Assembly (NCBI GenBank): GCA_965221655.1
Contig: OZ244906.1
Coordinates: forward strand, 248,001 to 312,000
DNA: 64,000 bases
Source: Bin107 sp965221655
Lineage (GTDB): Bacteria; UBA8248
Direction: 5' to 3'
Made by a program: the position numbers and the translations under genes. Below the pieces are notes generated by a model. The model was not told the DNA's origin. It searched no databases and worked only from the letters and a program-made list of their open reading frames with translations. Position 1 is the first letter of the stretch. Each line of letters opens with the position of its first letter. Of this stretch, positions 8,640 through 17,129 are shown piece after piece.

Positions 8640-9160
8640 TCTGCCAGCAGTTTCATGATCATTGCCTCGGTGCGCGCGTGGTTGCCCTCGCCGATCGTCG
8701 TGAAGCGTACGACTCCTTTCTTGTCGATCAGGTATTTCGTCGGCCAGTAGCGGTTCCGATATGCGTTCCAGTTGGTAAATTCATTGTCCATTACGACAGG
8801 GTAGGTGATGCCGAGCTTGGTCATGGCGCTTTCCACGTTGGCCTTGCTCTTCTCGAAACCGAACTCCGGCGCGTGGTTTCCGATTACGACCAGCCCCTTC
8901 TCCTTGTAGCGTTCGTGCCACGAACGCAGCGTGGGGATCTCCCGCACGCAGTTGATTCAGCCGAATGTCCACATGTCGAGAAGTATCACCTTGCCGCGCA
9001 AGTCGGCGATTTTCAGGGGATTGCTACCCAGCCAGGGGCCGCCTGCGAACTCGGGTGCCCGCGTGCCGGGCGCCAGTCCCGATGCACCTGCCGGATAAAA
9101 CGCCCACAACCCGACAAGAAAAACGAGGACGATGGGGACGTACATACGGCTTCGCTTCAT
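8636..9160 (-). CDS. Membrane-anchored thioredoxin-like selenoprotein (Sec at the first active-site position)
   Basis: Reading through the UGA at 8957-8959 gives a 174-residue protein: an N-terminal hydrophobic anchor (about residues 6-27), a redoxin segment GTRAPEFAGGPWLG, then the active site WTFG-U-INC (Sec about residue 68) and the C-terminal YWPTKYLIDKKG with the cis-proline. Relatives in the TlpA/DipZ C-terminal group have W-T-x-x-C-x-N-C here, so UGA replaces exactly the first catalytic cysteine. Both flanks are in one frame and a hairpin follows the UGA. GGAG lies just upstream of paired ATGs at 9163 and 9160. It is first in an operon with a cytochrome b and a molybdoenzyme. Confidence 0.85.
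8909..8949 (-). promoter_or_regulatory. Candidate SECIS hairpins of the Sec-redoxin gene
   Basis: Downstream of the UGA (8959-8957) the minus strand can form two consecutive hairpins. The first is 8949-8929 (GCGTG-c-GGG / CCC-c-ACGC arms, loop AGAT), starting 7 nt after the UGA with its loop 17-20 nt away. The second is 8927-8909 (GCGTTCG, loop TGGCA, CGAACGC), starting 29 nt after. Bacterial SECIS elements lie inside the coding region directly after UGA, so either could be the SelB-binding element. The second has the GG-containing loop; the first has the better spacing. Confidence 0.5.
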
Positions 9161-9309
9161 CATGGTCTCCAAATGGGGTGGGCAACCTTTGGACACTTTA
9201 GAAAAACGATTGAGCCGATGCAAATACTCTTATACGATGCGTAGTAAAGTGATTTTTAGGTCGAATCGCGACTTTCCCTGAGGTTTCACCCATGCTGATG
9301 GAGTAGGGC

Positions 9310-9663
9310 ATGAAATATTATCACTTCGAGGAGATGGAGGCGCACGATACCGGAGAAAGGCTTCAGAGGGTGGTAGCCGGGGAGAGCCTTACCGTGTTGC
9401 GCCAGACGATTCGCGCGGGCGTGGACATCTACAATCCCCATTCGCACCCCAACGAACAAATGACCATTGTCATCGAAGGCAGGGCACGGTTTGAATGCGG
9501 CGGACGCGAGGTCGAACTCGGTCCTGGCGGCGTCGTGGTTTTTCCGCCGAACCAGGAGCACTCCACGCGAAACGCGGGGGAAGGGCCACTCGTCCTGGAG
9601 GAAATTTTTACGCCGGGCGTAGAGAAACTCAACAAACTGGCGCCGGAAGGCCACCAAGCCTAG
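9310..9663 (+). CDS. Small cupin-domain protein
   Basis: A 117-residue single-domain cupin. Motif 1 is NPHSHPNEQMTIVIEG, with two His and one Glu as metal ligands. Motif 2 is VVVFPPNQEHSTRNAG, with the third His. Small proteins of this kind bind a divalent metal and act as isomerases, dioxygenases or sensors. It is divergent from the Sec-redoxin operon and precedes a lone ABC ATPase gene by about 64 bp, so the pair may be co-transcribed. Function unknown. Confidence 0.8.
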   Translation: MKYYHFEEMEAHDTGERLQRVVAGESLTVLRQTIRAGVDIYNPHSHPNEQMTIVIEGRARFECGGREVELGPGGVVVFPPNQEHSTRNAGEGPLVLEEIFTPGVEKLNKLAPEGHQA

Positions 9664-9727
9664 GAAGCAGGTTGATACACGAAGCCTCTTCACGACCCTT
9701 CGGTTGCTCGAGCGGTTGGAGAGAAGC

Positions 9728-10513
9728 ATGAGTCGTTTGACTGTGACGGGACTCAAGAAGAATTTCGACGACGTGCGGGCGGTCGACAACCTGGCCCTTG
9801 CGCTCGAAGACAAGGAATTCATGGTGCTTGTCGGGCCGACGGGTTGCGGAAAATCGACTCTGTTGCGTTTGATCGCGGGTCTCGAGGATGCGGACGCGGG
9901 GCACATTTATCTAGACGGAGTGCGTCTGAACGACGTGCCACCCGGCAGGCGAGGCATTCAACTGGTATTCCAGAATTATGCTCTTTGGCCGCACATGAAA
10001 GTTTTCGACGAGAAGCGGTATTCGAACCTGGGTTTCGCGCTCAAGATTCGCCGGTGGGTGCCGGGCGTTTTGAACGAGCGCGTTCAAGACGTGATGCGGC
10101 GCCTGGGAATCGGCCAGAATTGGGCCGCCCGGCGTCCCCAGTCGTTGAGTGCGGGCCAGCAGCAAAAAGTAGCCATTGGCCGTGCGATTACCATACCCCC
10201 GCAAGTCTTTCTGTTGGATGAACCCATGGCGAACATCGACCCGCTCGCCAGGCAGGAGGTGCGAAAGGAGTTGCGCAGGGTGCACGACGAGATCGGGGCG
10301 ATGAGCCTGTTGGTGACGCACGATCTGGCCGATGCGTTTCAAATCGCCGACCGAATCGCCGTAATGCGCGAGGGTGCCATCATCCAGGTCGACACGCCAG
10401 AGAATCTCATCAACCATCCGGCGGAACCCTTCGTCGAGGGTTTTCTTTCCAGCGTGCACCACGACAGGCTGCTGCAAGAATTTCGGGAAAGACGCCGGGC
10501 GAACAGCAGCTAA
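9728..10513 (+). CDS. ABC transporter ATP-binding protein (MalK/UgpC/PotA-like), orphan
   Basis: A 261-residue nucleotide-binding subunit with Walker A GPTGCGKST, Q-loop VFQNYALWPHM, signature SLSAGQQQ (a variant of LSGGQ), Walker B VFLLDEP and switch histidine VTHD. The C-terminus (DTPENLINHPAEPFVEGF) resembles the start of the regulatory region of importers of the MalK/PotA type but is short. I chose ATG 9728, preceded by GGAGAG, over a start at 9704. No permease or binding-protein gene is adjacent, so the transported substrate and partners are unknown. Confidence 0.88.
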   Translation: MSRLTVTGLKKNFDDVRAVDNLALALEDKEFMVLVGPTGCGKSTLLRLIAGLEDADAGHIYLDGVRLNDVPPGRRGIQLVFQNYALWPHMKVFDEKRYSNLGFALKIRRWVPGVLNERVQDVMRRLGIGQNWAARRPQSLSAGQQQKVAIGRAITIPPQVFLLDEPMANIDPLARQEVRKELRRVHDEIGAMSLLVTHDLADAFQIADRIAVMREGAIIQVDTPENLINHPAEPFVEGFLSSVHHDRLLQEFRERRRANSS

Positions 10514-10526
10514 TCTATCCTCTGCT

Positions 10527-11366
10527 TCACTTTGGCAATGAAGAGCCCTGTTCCAGAAAATCCTGCCAAGCCGCCCAATAGGCTGTGCCTCCGACCAGGT
10601 AGGTGTCGTTGTGCCCGGCTCCCTGGATGGTGAAAAAACGTTTGTCGTTCATGCGCGCCGCTTTGTATAGCCGCTTACCCTGGTGGTGGGGCACGATTTC
10701 GTCCGCATCCCCGTGGAGGATCAGCAGGGGAATATGGATTGTCGGAATCATGGCCGCGTTGTCGAATTTTTGGGAGACGATCCAGCCGACGGGAAGAAAG
10801 GGAAGCATCTTCTTCCCCATGGCGACGGTGCTCTCGAAGGGACTCTCCAGGATGAGGCCGCGCGCGCCCTTCCCCTCGGCGGCGAGTTTGACCGCTACGG
10901 CTGCACCCAGGGAACGGCCGTAGAGGAAAACGCGCTCGGGCGGTATGCGTTTCAGGAGCCAGGCGTGTGCGGCCCTGCCGTCGGCGTAGAGGCCTTCCTC
11001 GCTGGGTCGGCCCGCGCTTTTCCCGTACCCCCGGTAATCAAAGATGAAGACGCCTGCCCCCAGCCTGTCCTTGATGAGTGCGATGTTTTCCGTACGATGC
11101 GAGACGTTGCCGGCGTTGCCATGTGCCCACAGGAGCACCTGGCCGCGCGGATCGTTGGGCGCAATATACCAGCCGTGGAGGCGCACGCCGTCTTCGGCCT
11201 CGAATTCGACGTTCTCGTAGGCGATGCCGTAGGCTGCGGGCGTCAAAGCGACTTCCCGGTGGGGATGATAGAGAAGCACGTTTTCCAGAAGGGTGAAAAT
11301 CCCCATCGCCATCAGTATGGTGAGAACCAGGAGTGCGTAGCGGTGAAAGCGCTGGGAGAATCGCAA
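10527..11366 (-). CDS. Membrane-anchored alpha/beta hydrolase (BEM46/ABHD13-like)
   Basis: The 279-residue product has one N-terminal hydrophobic helix (about residues 10-32) and a hydrolase domain with DYRGYGKSAGRPSEEG, the nucleophile GRSLGAA, the acid in HGDADEIVP and the histidine in GAGHNDTYL. This set is characteristic of BEM46/ABHD13-type proteins, which are held in the membrane with the catalytic domain outside it. Substrate not known. It converges with the ABC ATPase gene. The CoA-binding-protein gene upstream ends 10 bp before it on the same strand and may share a transcript. Confidence 0.85.
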   Translation of the reverse strand: MRFSQRFHRYALLVLTILMAMGIFTLLENVLLYHPHREVALTPAAYGIAYENVEFEAEDGVRLHGWYIAPNDPRGQVLLWAHGNAGNVSHRTENIALIKDRLGAGVFIFDYRGYGKSAGRPSEEGLYADGRAAHAWLLKRIPPERVFLYGRSLGAAVAVKLAAEGKGARGLILESPFESTVAMGKKMLPFLPVGWIVSQKFDNAAMIPTIHIPLLILHGDADEIVPHHQGKRLYKAARMNDKRFFTIQGAGHNDTYLVGGTAYWAAWQDFLEQGSSLPK

Positions 11367-11376
11367 CGGCCTGCTT

Positions 11377-11793
11377 TCATCGAGGCGTTCGGGTGAGGTT
11401 GCGATGGGCGACCTTGATGCAAAGGTCCTGAATCGTCGTGATGCCGCACGACTCCATGACGTGTGCGGATTCGGGGTGCGAGATTCCTTTTTGCATCCAG
11501 AATGCAGCCGGACGTTTCTTGAGAGTTTCCTCGAGCAGGGAGGGAACTTCCTCCGAGCGCCTGAACACGTTCACGATATCGACGTGTTCCTCCACGTCTC
11601 CGAGGCGCGCATAGGCTTTTTCTCCGAGAACGCATTGGATTTTCGGGTTGATCGGAATCACGCGATAGCCCGCTTCCTTTAGATAGACGGCGATGCGGTG
11701 GCTCGCGCGTGCCGTATCGTCCGAGAGACCGACCACGGCGATGGTTTCAGCGGCAGAGAGTATGGAGTCGATTCTGCTCTTTGAAGGGTTCAC
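11377..11793 (-). CDS. CoA-binding domain protein (YccU-like)
   Basis: A 138-residue Rossmann-fold protein beginning with TIAVVGLSDDTARASHRIA, then GYRVIPINPK and VDIVNVFRRSEEVP, matching the small CoA_binding_2 (YccU) family. Homologues bind CoA but no reaction is established. It starts with GTG at 11793. It sits 10 bp upstream of the hydrolase gene on the same strand. Confidence 0.85.
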   Translation of the reverse strand: MNPSKSRIDSILSAAETIAVVGLSDDTARASHRIAVYLKEAGYRVIPINPKIQCVLGEKAYARLGDVEEHVDIVNVFRRSEEVPSLLEETLKKRPAAFWMQKGISHPESAHVMESCGITTIQDLCIKVAHRNLTRTPR

Positions 11794-11990
11794 TCCGGGA
11801 AGACTCCTCGATTTTTTGCCATGATATCATACCGCGCGATGTATGAAACGATGCGGCCTCCTTGCCTTGGTTGAAGCCGGCATGTAGATCATTCCACGAG
11901 CCTGGAGTTTGCCGAAAAAATGTTTTTGGCGGTTATATTCGATTTCCCCGACTGGTTGTTTTGTTTCCCCTTTTCGAGCGAGGGCACGCC

Positions 11991-12677
11991 ATGGCGAATA
12001 CGCCGGTTGTCGAGATTTTTCACGAATACCATTGACCTTGGGCATACATGGCCGCGGCGCGGCTGGACAGGGTGATGTCCGACTTGGATCAGAATCTTCA
12101 CTTGCGCTGGCGTGCGTTTCCCCTCGAGGTCATCAACAAGCGTCCGGCGCCGCGCCATATCGTGGATCAGGAGTGGCCTCTGGTGGCGGTTCAGGAACCG
12201 CTCGCTCCTTGCAAAAGATGGCCGCACGAAACGTATCTGGGTACCACGATGCGGGCATTTCAGGCCTATGCGAGCGCTTATGCGCAAGAGCCGGAGAAGG
12301 CGCGCGTCTACGACTTGAAACTCCGGCGGGCTTTCTTCTACGAGGGCAGGCGGGTGGATGAGGATTCCGTTCTTTGCGAAATCGCCCAGGAGGCGGGCCT
12401 CGACGCCTCGGGAGTGGGCACTGACCTCGCATCCGGAGCATATGAACGTGCGGTGATGGCCGACTACCATGAGGCCATGCGTCTGCGTGACGAGGAGGGC
12501 TTGCCGATGACGAGCCCCACCCTCATCCTTCCTGACGGGGAGGTCGTTCACAATCCCTACGCATCGGACAAGACGATAGAGGACGGAAAACTCACGGAAG
12601 TCCACGCACCCCCCGCCTACGGCGAAGAGGTCTACGCGGGCTTTCGTGACATCCTCTCGAAAGCGGTGCGGGGTTGA
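11991..12677 (+). CDS. DsbA/FrnE-like selenoprotein with Sec-x-x-Ala active site
   Basis: From ATG 11991 the frame reads MANTPVVEIFHEYH, then UGA (12033-12035), then PWAYMAAARLDRV and on to 12677 with no other stop, giving 228 residues with Sec15. The DsbA/FrnE family has C-P-W/F-C-Y after the first strand, so the UGA replaces the first cysteine and alanine replaces the second. The helical insert (RAFQAYASAYAQEPEKAR) and a cis-proline loop near MTSPTLILPDGEV fit the thioredoxin fold with an all-helical domain. A hairpin follows the UGA at 15 nt. It probably acts as a single-Sec redox or transferase enzyme in the cytoplasm (no signal peptide). It is unlikely to form an intramolecular Sec-Cys bond at this site. 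Confidence 0.82.
12049..12065 (+). promoter_or_regulatory. Candidate SECIS hairpin
   Basis: GCCGC-GGC-GCGGC at 12051-12063 forms a perfect 5-bp stem, extended by two G-U pairs on the outside, with a GGC loop. The stem core begins 15 nt after the UGA and the loop sits about 20-23 nt after it, matching the position of the hairpins in the Sec genes at 27.7 kb and 51.4 kb. Confidence 0.55.
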
Positions 12678-12735
12678 AGCGGCGGCCCGCCCAACGCCAG
12701 CGGCTCTATCATGTGGGCAAGACGAGGATGAGGGT

Positions 12736-13551
12736 ATGAATTATCGCCGGCTCGGCCGAACGAATCTGCAGGTGAGCGAAATCGGTTTGGGAACCTCCCA
12801 TAATTTCAAGAATGCAGCGGGGAACAACCCAACCCGGTGTTTCGAAATCGTCCAGGAGTGCCTGGAGTGCGGGATCAATTTTTTCGATACCGCCCCCATA
12901 TATGGAGAATCCGAGAAGGTGCTCGGCGAAGCACTGGCTGGCAGGAGGGAGGAAGTTGTTCTGGCCACGAAGGTATGGGAGTCGAATGCAACTGCGGCGC
13001 GCAAGAGCATAGAGCGTTCGCTCGGGCGGCTAGGGACGGAGGTGATAGACCTTCTCCAAATCCACAACATGTCTGCCTGGCGCGAGGTGACGCCCGTGAT
13101 TCATGCGTTTCAGCGCGAGGGACGAATTCGCTACGTCGGCATCACCGACAGAAGGCCCGAGAACTTTCCCGAGCTCATCGAGGCCATGAAGACGGGTATC
13201 TACGACGTGGTGCAGATACCATACTACCTTGGGGAGACGCGGTGCCGCGAAAAAGTCCTGCCCCTGGCGCGGGAGATGGATTTGGGCGTGATCGTCATGC
13301 GGCCCTTCAGTCATTTGCAGAGGAGTTTGCTCAATTCGGAAGGTCCCATCGCCCGTATGCCGGAACTCGATGCCCACAGCGTGAAGACACCCGGCCAAGC
13401 ATTGCTCAAATACCTTCTTGCGGACGAGGGCGTCTCCTGCGTTATTCCCGCCACAGGAAGGACGGGACGCATGCGCGAGAACGCGGCAGCATCTTTGGGC
13501 GGCATTCTCCCCCGGGAAATCCGCGCCCGGCTGGAGGCACTTGCGGACTGA
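12736..13551 (+). CDS. Aldo/keto reductase
   Basis: A 271-residue TIM-barrel oxidoreductase. The catalytic tetrad is visible as Asp and Tyr in FFDTAPIYGESE, Lys in LATKVWES and His in LLQIHNMS. The NADPH-binding end is represented by YVGITDRRPENFP and the C-terminal CVIPATGRTGRMREN. It should reduce an aldehyde or ketone. The ATG at 12736 follows GAGG; the frame is open further upstream but that part overlaps the end of the Sec gene. It lies 58 bp after the Sec DsbA-like gene on the same strand. Confidence 0.88.
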   Translation: MNYRRLGRTNLQVSEIGLGTSHNFKNAAGNNPTRCFEIVQECLECGINFFDTAPIYGESEKVLGEALAGRREEVVLATKVWESNATAARKSIERSLGRLGTEVIDLLQIHNMSAWREVTPVIHAFQREGRIRYVGITDRRPENFPELIEAMKTGIYDVVQIPYYLGETRCREKVLPLAREMDLGVIVMRPFSHLQRSLLNSEGPIARMPELDAHSVKTPGQALLKYLLADEGVSCVIPATGRTGRMRENAAASLGGILPREIRARLEALAD

Positions 13552-13704
13552 GTGAGGTGTTCGCCGTTCATTTTCGTTGTTGAGAACAAAGCCGGCTTTT
13601 TCGTTCCGTTGGATTGGACCGACGCTGAACACGTGTTGCTTCGGTTTTTGTTGCACGCAATAGTTAGCGAATGTAGAGACGCCCATTGCGTTGAGATTGG
13701 CGTG

Positions 13705-14022
13705 CTAGGGAGCGATGGATATCGCCTCCTTCTCGTTATCGACGATGACGGGCGAATCGAAGTATTCCACAGTGGCCTCGACCCCCAGGCGCTCGCGCAG
13801 CCCCGCGTGCCATGCATCGTCGTAGAGCCGTTCGGCGTCGGCGCGTGATTCGAAGAGATAGACCCCACCGCCTGTTCGTACGTCATCGGACACCAGATAG
13901 TACTTGCGCACCAGACCAGGAACGTCACGATAGAGTGGCGCGGATTTCTGGAAGGCCGCAGCCATCTCTTCGTGGGTTTTCCCTTCAGGAAGTGCGAATC
14001 GCACGATTGCAGTAGTCGCCAT
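13705..14022 (-). CDS. YdhR-like dimeric alpha/beta-barrel monooxygenase family protein
   Basis: The 105-residue product carries KSAPLYRDVPGLVRKYYL followed by GGVYLFESRADAERLYDD, the pattern of the YdhR-type putative monooxygenase fold (ferredoxin-like dimer). Some members act on aromatic substrates, but most have no assigned reaction. It stands alone on the minus strand. The 153 bp between its end and the aldo/keto reductase contain only a short AAAGCCGGCTTT palindrome near 13590 that could be a weak terminator. Confidence 0.7.
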   Translation of the reverse strand: MATTAIVRFALPEGKTHEEMAAAFQKSAPLYRDVPGLVRKYYLVSDDVRTGGGVYLFESRADAERLYDDAWHAGLRERLGVEATVEYFDSPVIVDNEKEAISIAP

Positions 14023-14144
14023 GGCAATACCCCTTTCGTCTGGGTGATGTGTTTATCGGCGATTATAGATGCGGAGCAATGCTGGCGCCACAGCGGATAT
14101 GCCTGCTCCTTGCTTTCTCGCCGGGTCGTCCCGTTTCAGCGGTT

Positions 14145-14546
14145 TCAGGTGAGAGGGTACATCCGCGTGACGCGCAACCGGGCTACGAGTCGTTTTTCAT
14201 TTTTCATGGCATTCAAGTATTCGCCGATGTCGTCGGGGTCTTTTCCGGTGATGCGTCGATACAGATCTAGATTCTTGCGGCCGTCGGAATCTTCGAGGAG
14301 CGTTGCCTCTCCTTCGGCGCAAATGTAGGGGTAAAAGCTGTCCTGCGGCATCACGCAAAGCGTGGCCCTTGGGTCGCGCATGAGGTTTTTGGCCTTTACG
14401 CGATTCCAGGTCATGGAGAATTCCACCGTCCCTTCCCGGTAGTCGAACACGATGGGCGTCGGGTGCGATCTGCCGTCCTTCAACAGAGTGCTCAAAACGC
14501 CATGATGTTGTTCGTTCAAGAAAGACAGCGCCTCGTCGTGCGTCAT
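14145..14546 (-). CDS. PPOX-class F420/FMN-dependent oxidoreductase
   Basis: A 133-residue split-barrel flavin/F420 protein: GVLSTLLKDGRSHPTPIVF, then the WNRVKAKNLMRDPRATLCV segment and the ICAEGEATLLED strand are typical of the pyridoxamine-phosphate-oxidase-like Rv1155 group. Whether it uses FMN or F420 cannot be read from sequence. It lies 122 bp upstream of the YdhR-like gene on the same strand. Confidence 0.8.
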   Translation of the reverse strand: MTHDEALSFLNEQHHGVLSTLLKDGRSHPTPIVFDYREGTVEFSMTWNRVKAKNLMRDPRATLCVMPQDSFYPYICAEGEATLLEDSDGRKNLDLYRRITGKDPDDIGEYLNAMKNEKRLVARLRVTRMYPLT

Positions 14547-14660
14547 GGAATTCTCCTTATGGGTGAATACTTCGTTCGCCTTTACCGTTGCGCCAGAATA
14601 CCCCTATTATGCGCTTTCCCAGAATGGTTCGTCGAAGTGAAAACGGGCGGGAGTTCCAAT

Positions 14661-15350
14661 GTGGACGAGAAAAAGGTAGCAATCGTTCTCCTGAGCGGTG
14701 GCATGGACTCCTCCGTCGTCTTGGCGATGGCGAATCGTGCAGGGTTCTCTTGCGAGGCGCTGACTTTCGACTATGGCCAGAGGCACCGGCATGAGCTCGC
14801 GAGCGCGAAGAGGGTGTCCGAACAAGTCGGCGCGTCCGCCCACACCGTGTTGCCTATCGACATGCGAGCCATAGGAGGGAGCGCGCTCACGGACGACATA
14901 GAGGTGCCCAAGGAGCGCGACGACATAGGGAGTGGGATTCCCGTTACTTACGTGCCTGCACGGAACACCATCTTCCTGAGTTACGCCCTTGCCCTCGCCG
15001 AAGTCAGGTGTGCGCACGATATTTTCATCGGTGTGAACGCACTGGATTATTCGGGTTATCCAGATTGTCGTCCGGAATACATTGAAGCCTACGAACGCAT
15101 GGCGCGCCTGGCCACGAAGGCGGGCGTGGGGGGTATTCCTCTCAGGATTCACACGCCCCTGAGCACTATGAGAAAGGCGGACATAGTACGCAAGGGTCTG
15201 GAACTGGGGGTGGATTTTTCTCTCACCCATACCTGCTACGATCCGCTTGAGGAGGGACGCCCCTGCGGTGTGTGCGACGCCTGTATCCTGAGGCGAAATG
15301 GTTTTGAAGAAATAGGGGAGAGCGACCCGCTTATCTACCCCGACGGATGA
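14661..15350 (+). CDS. queC: 7-cyano-7-deazaguanine synthase
   Basis: QueC converts 7-carboxy-7-deazaguanine to preQ0 with ATP and ammonia in queuosine synthesis. The 229-residue product has the pyrophosphatase loop LLSGGMDSS at its start, TFDYGQRHRHEL, YVPARNTIFLSYALALAE and NALDYSGYPDCRPEYI. The zinc cysteines are in HTCYDPLEEG and CGVCDAC. The GTG at 14661 is preceded seven bases upstream by GGGAG; a longer upstream frame is not family-like. The next gene begins 14 bp after its stop. Other queuosine genes are absent from the window. Confidence 0.95.
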   Translation: MDEKKVAIVLLSGGMDSSVVLAMANRAGFSCEALTFDYGQRHRHELASAKRVSEQVGASAHTVLPIDMRAIGGSALTDDIEVPKERDDIGSGIPVTYVPARNTIFLSYALALAEVRCAHDIFIGVNALDYSGYPDCRPEYIEAYERMARLATKAGVGGIPLRIHTPLSTMRKADIVRKGLELGVDFSLTHTCYDPLEEGRPCGVCDACILRRNGFEEIGESDPLIYPDG

Positions 15351-15364
15351 GGTGCGGAGGAATC

Positions 15365-17032
15365 ATGGAAGAGGTGCGTACGGATGTGTTGGTCGTCGGC
15401 GGCGGTCTGGCGGGCACGCTGGCCGCTCTGACCGCACGCGAAGAGGGTGCGGCCGTTTGTGTCGCCATGAAAGGCGAAGCCGGCGCAACGGGAAACTCCG
15501 CGCGCGCAGGCGGTGTTTTCGCCACCATACTCGACGGTTTTTCCTTGCCGGACGACTCCGTGGAAATCATGGTGGCGGATAATTTTCGCAGCGGGTGGTT
15601 TTTGTCCGATCCCGCCTTGGTACGGACGATAGCGTCCGAATCAGGCGCGGCGATAGAGCGTCTGCGCACTCACGTGGTTCCTTTTCTTGAAAAAAACGGT
15701 CGTATGACCCCGACGAAGCTCCCTGGGCACACCTACCCCCGGGGAGCGCGCGTGCCGGGGGGTGGACCTCGGCTGATGATGATCCTCGGCGCCAGGCTCG
15801 CGCAAAGCGGGGCATGCGTCCTGGAGGGCCTCTCCCTCGTCGGGTTGCTGGGCGACGGCAGCGGCAGAGTGGTGGGAGCCGATTGTCAGGATGAAAATTC
15901 CGGGCGGGTGCTTCGGGTGCATGCGCGCGCGACCGTTCTGGCGATGGGCGGCTTGGGGGGGATGTATCCCGTCACGACGAATGCGCCCGGTGTCGTGGGT
16001 GTCGGCTACGGGGCTGCCCTGGACGCCGGGGCGCGTTTGCGGGACATGGAGTTCGTTCAGTTCACACCGACGGCACTGGCCCATCCGCCGCAGTTGCGCG
16101 GCAGAAACTCGGGCGGCATGGCGCTTTCCTTCAAGGGTGCACGCATGACGAACAGGCTGAACGAGCGGTTCATGGCCCGCTATGCGCCGGAGGACATGGA
16201 GCATGCCAAGCGCGACGTTCTCTCGCGTGCCATGCACCGTGAAATCGTCGAGGGAAGAGGAACCGAAAACGGTGGTCTCTTCCTGGATTTGACGGCAGTG
16301 CCCTACGAGTCGCTCAGAGATGTGATGGGTGAAATCATAGATGATTTCGAAGCGGCGGGCGTGGATGTGCGCAACGAGCCTCTGGAGATCGCCCCTGCCG
16401 CTCATTCGTGCATGGGAGGTGTGCGTATCGATACGTACGGGCGAACGGACGTTGAGGGCCTTTTCGTCGCGGGCGAGAACGGCGGTGGTCTGCACGGGGC
16501 AAATCGCCTGGCGAGTGGGGGGCTTACCGTTTGCGCTGTCATGGGCGATCGCGCGGGGCGGGCTGCCGCGGGCGTGGAGACCGAGGGCGGGTCGCCCGCA
16601 CAGGAGAGGCAGGGCGCATCGAGTACGGAACAGGGGGATGAGGGCCAATTGGCCGAGATCGAAAAGAGCGTCAGTGAAGTCATGTTCTCCTCGGGTGGCA
16701 TCGAGCGCGACGCGGCGACGCTGCAAGAGGGCATCGGGAAGATGTCCTCCCTTAGGGAGAGAATTTCTCACCTGACGCCGGCGGGCCCACTCCTCTCACG
16801 CTATACCCAAGTGCGGCTGACGTGCCTGGTGGCCGAGGCCATGTTGTGCGCCATGGCCATGCGTACGGAAAGTCGCGGGGCGCACGTTCGCTCCGATTTC
16901 CCCGAACCAGACAACGAGAACTGGCTTGCCAATATACACGTATCTCTCGACGAGGAGGGCTCGCCCTTGCACGAACGAGTGCCGGTGGCAGAAGAGTTGC
17001 GTGATATGGCACGGCAATACGGAGGTTCGTAA
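15365..17032 (+). CDS. FAD-dependent oxidoreductase, L-aspartate oxidase/fumarate reductase flavoprotein-like
   Basis: The 555-residue protein opens with the FAD-binding DVLVVGGGLAGTLAAL. It shows the HSCMGGVRIDTYGRT and GENGGGLHGANRLASGG motifs of the SdhA/NadB superfamily and the C-terminal helical domain with ESRGAHVRSDFP. It is shorter in the middle than SdhA and closest in layout to L-aspartate oxidase, so a role in NAD synthesis is possible, but nadA and nadC are not nearby. The start ATG 15365 follows GGAGG; ATG 15347, overlapping the queC stop, is an alternative. Confidence 0.8.
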   Translation: MEEVRTDVLVVGGGLAGTLAALTAREEGAAVCVAMKGEAGATGNSARAGGVFATILDGFSLPDDSVEIMVADNFRSGWFLSDPALVRTIASESGAAIERLRTHVVPFLEKNGRMTPTKLPGHTYPRGARVPGGGPRLMMILGARLAQSGACVLEGLSLVGLLGDGSGRVVGADCQDENSGRVLRVHARATVLAMGGLGGMYPVTTNAPGVVGVGYGAALDAGARLRDMEFVQFTPTALAHPPQLRGRNSGGMALSFKGARMTNRLNERFMARYAPEDMEHAKRDVLSRAMHREIVEGRGTENGGLFLDLTAVPYESLRDVMGEIIDDFEAAGVDVRNEPLEIAPAAHSCMGGVRIDTYGRTDVEGLFVAGENGGGLHGANRLASGGLTVCAVMGDRAGRAAAGVETEGGSPAQERQGASSTEQGDEGQLAEIEKSVSEVMFSSGGIERDAATLQEGIGKMSSLRERISHLTPAGPLLSRYTQVRLTCLVAEAMLCAMAMRTESRGAHVRSDFPEPDNENWLANIHVSLDEEGSPLHERVPVAEELRDMARQYGGS

Positions 17033-17129
17033 AGGCTGTATTCAAGTTGACACCATGGACGCCAGAGGATAGGCAGGGAAGATACATCGAGCGTTGAAGC
17101 GGGTTCGCACCCAATAGTCTGGAGAAGCT

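Noticed and set aside
8957..8959. Reading the UGA in the redoxin gene as the end of one gene and start of another, or as a frameshift pseudogene
   Set aside because: Both halves are in the same frame, cover one redoxin domain, and UGA sits exactly at a catalytic cysteine. Three other thioredoxin-fold genes show the same pattern.
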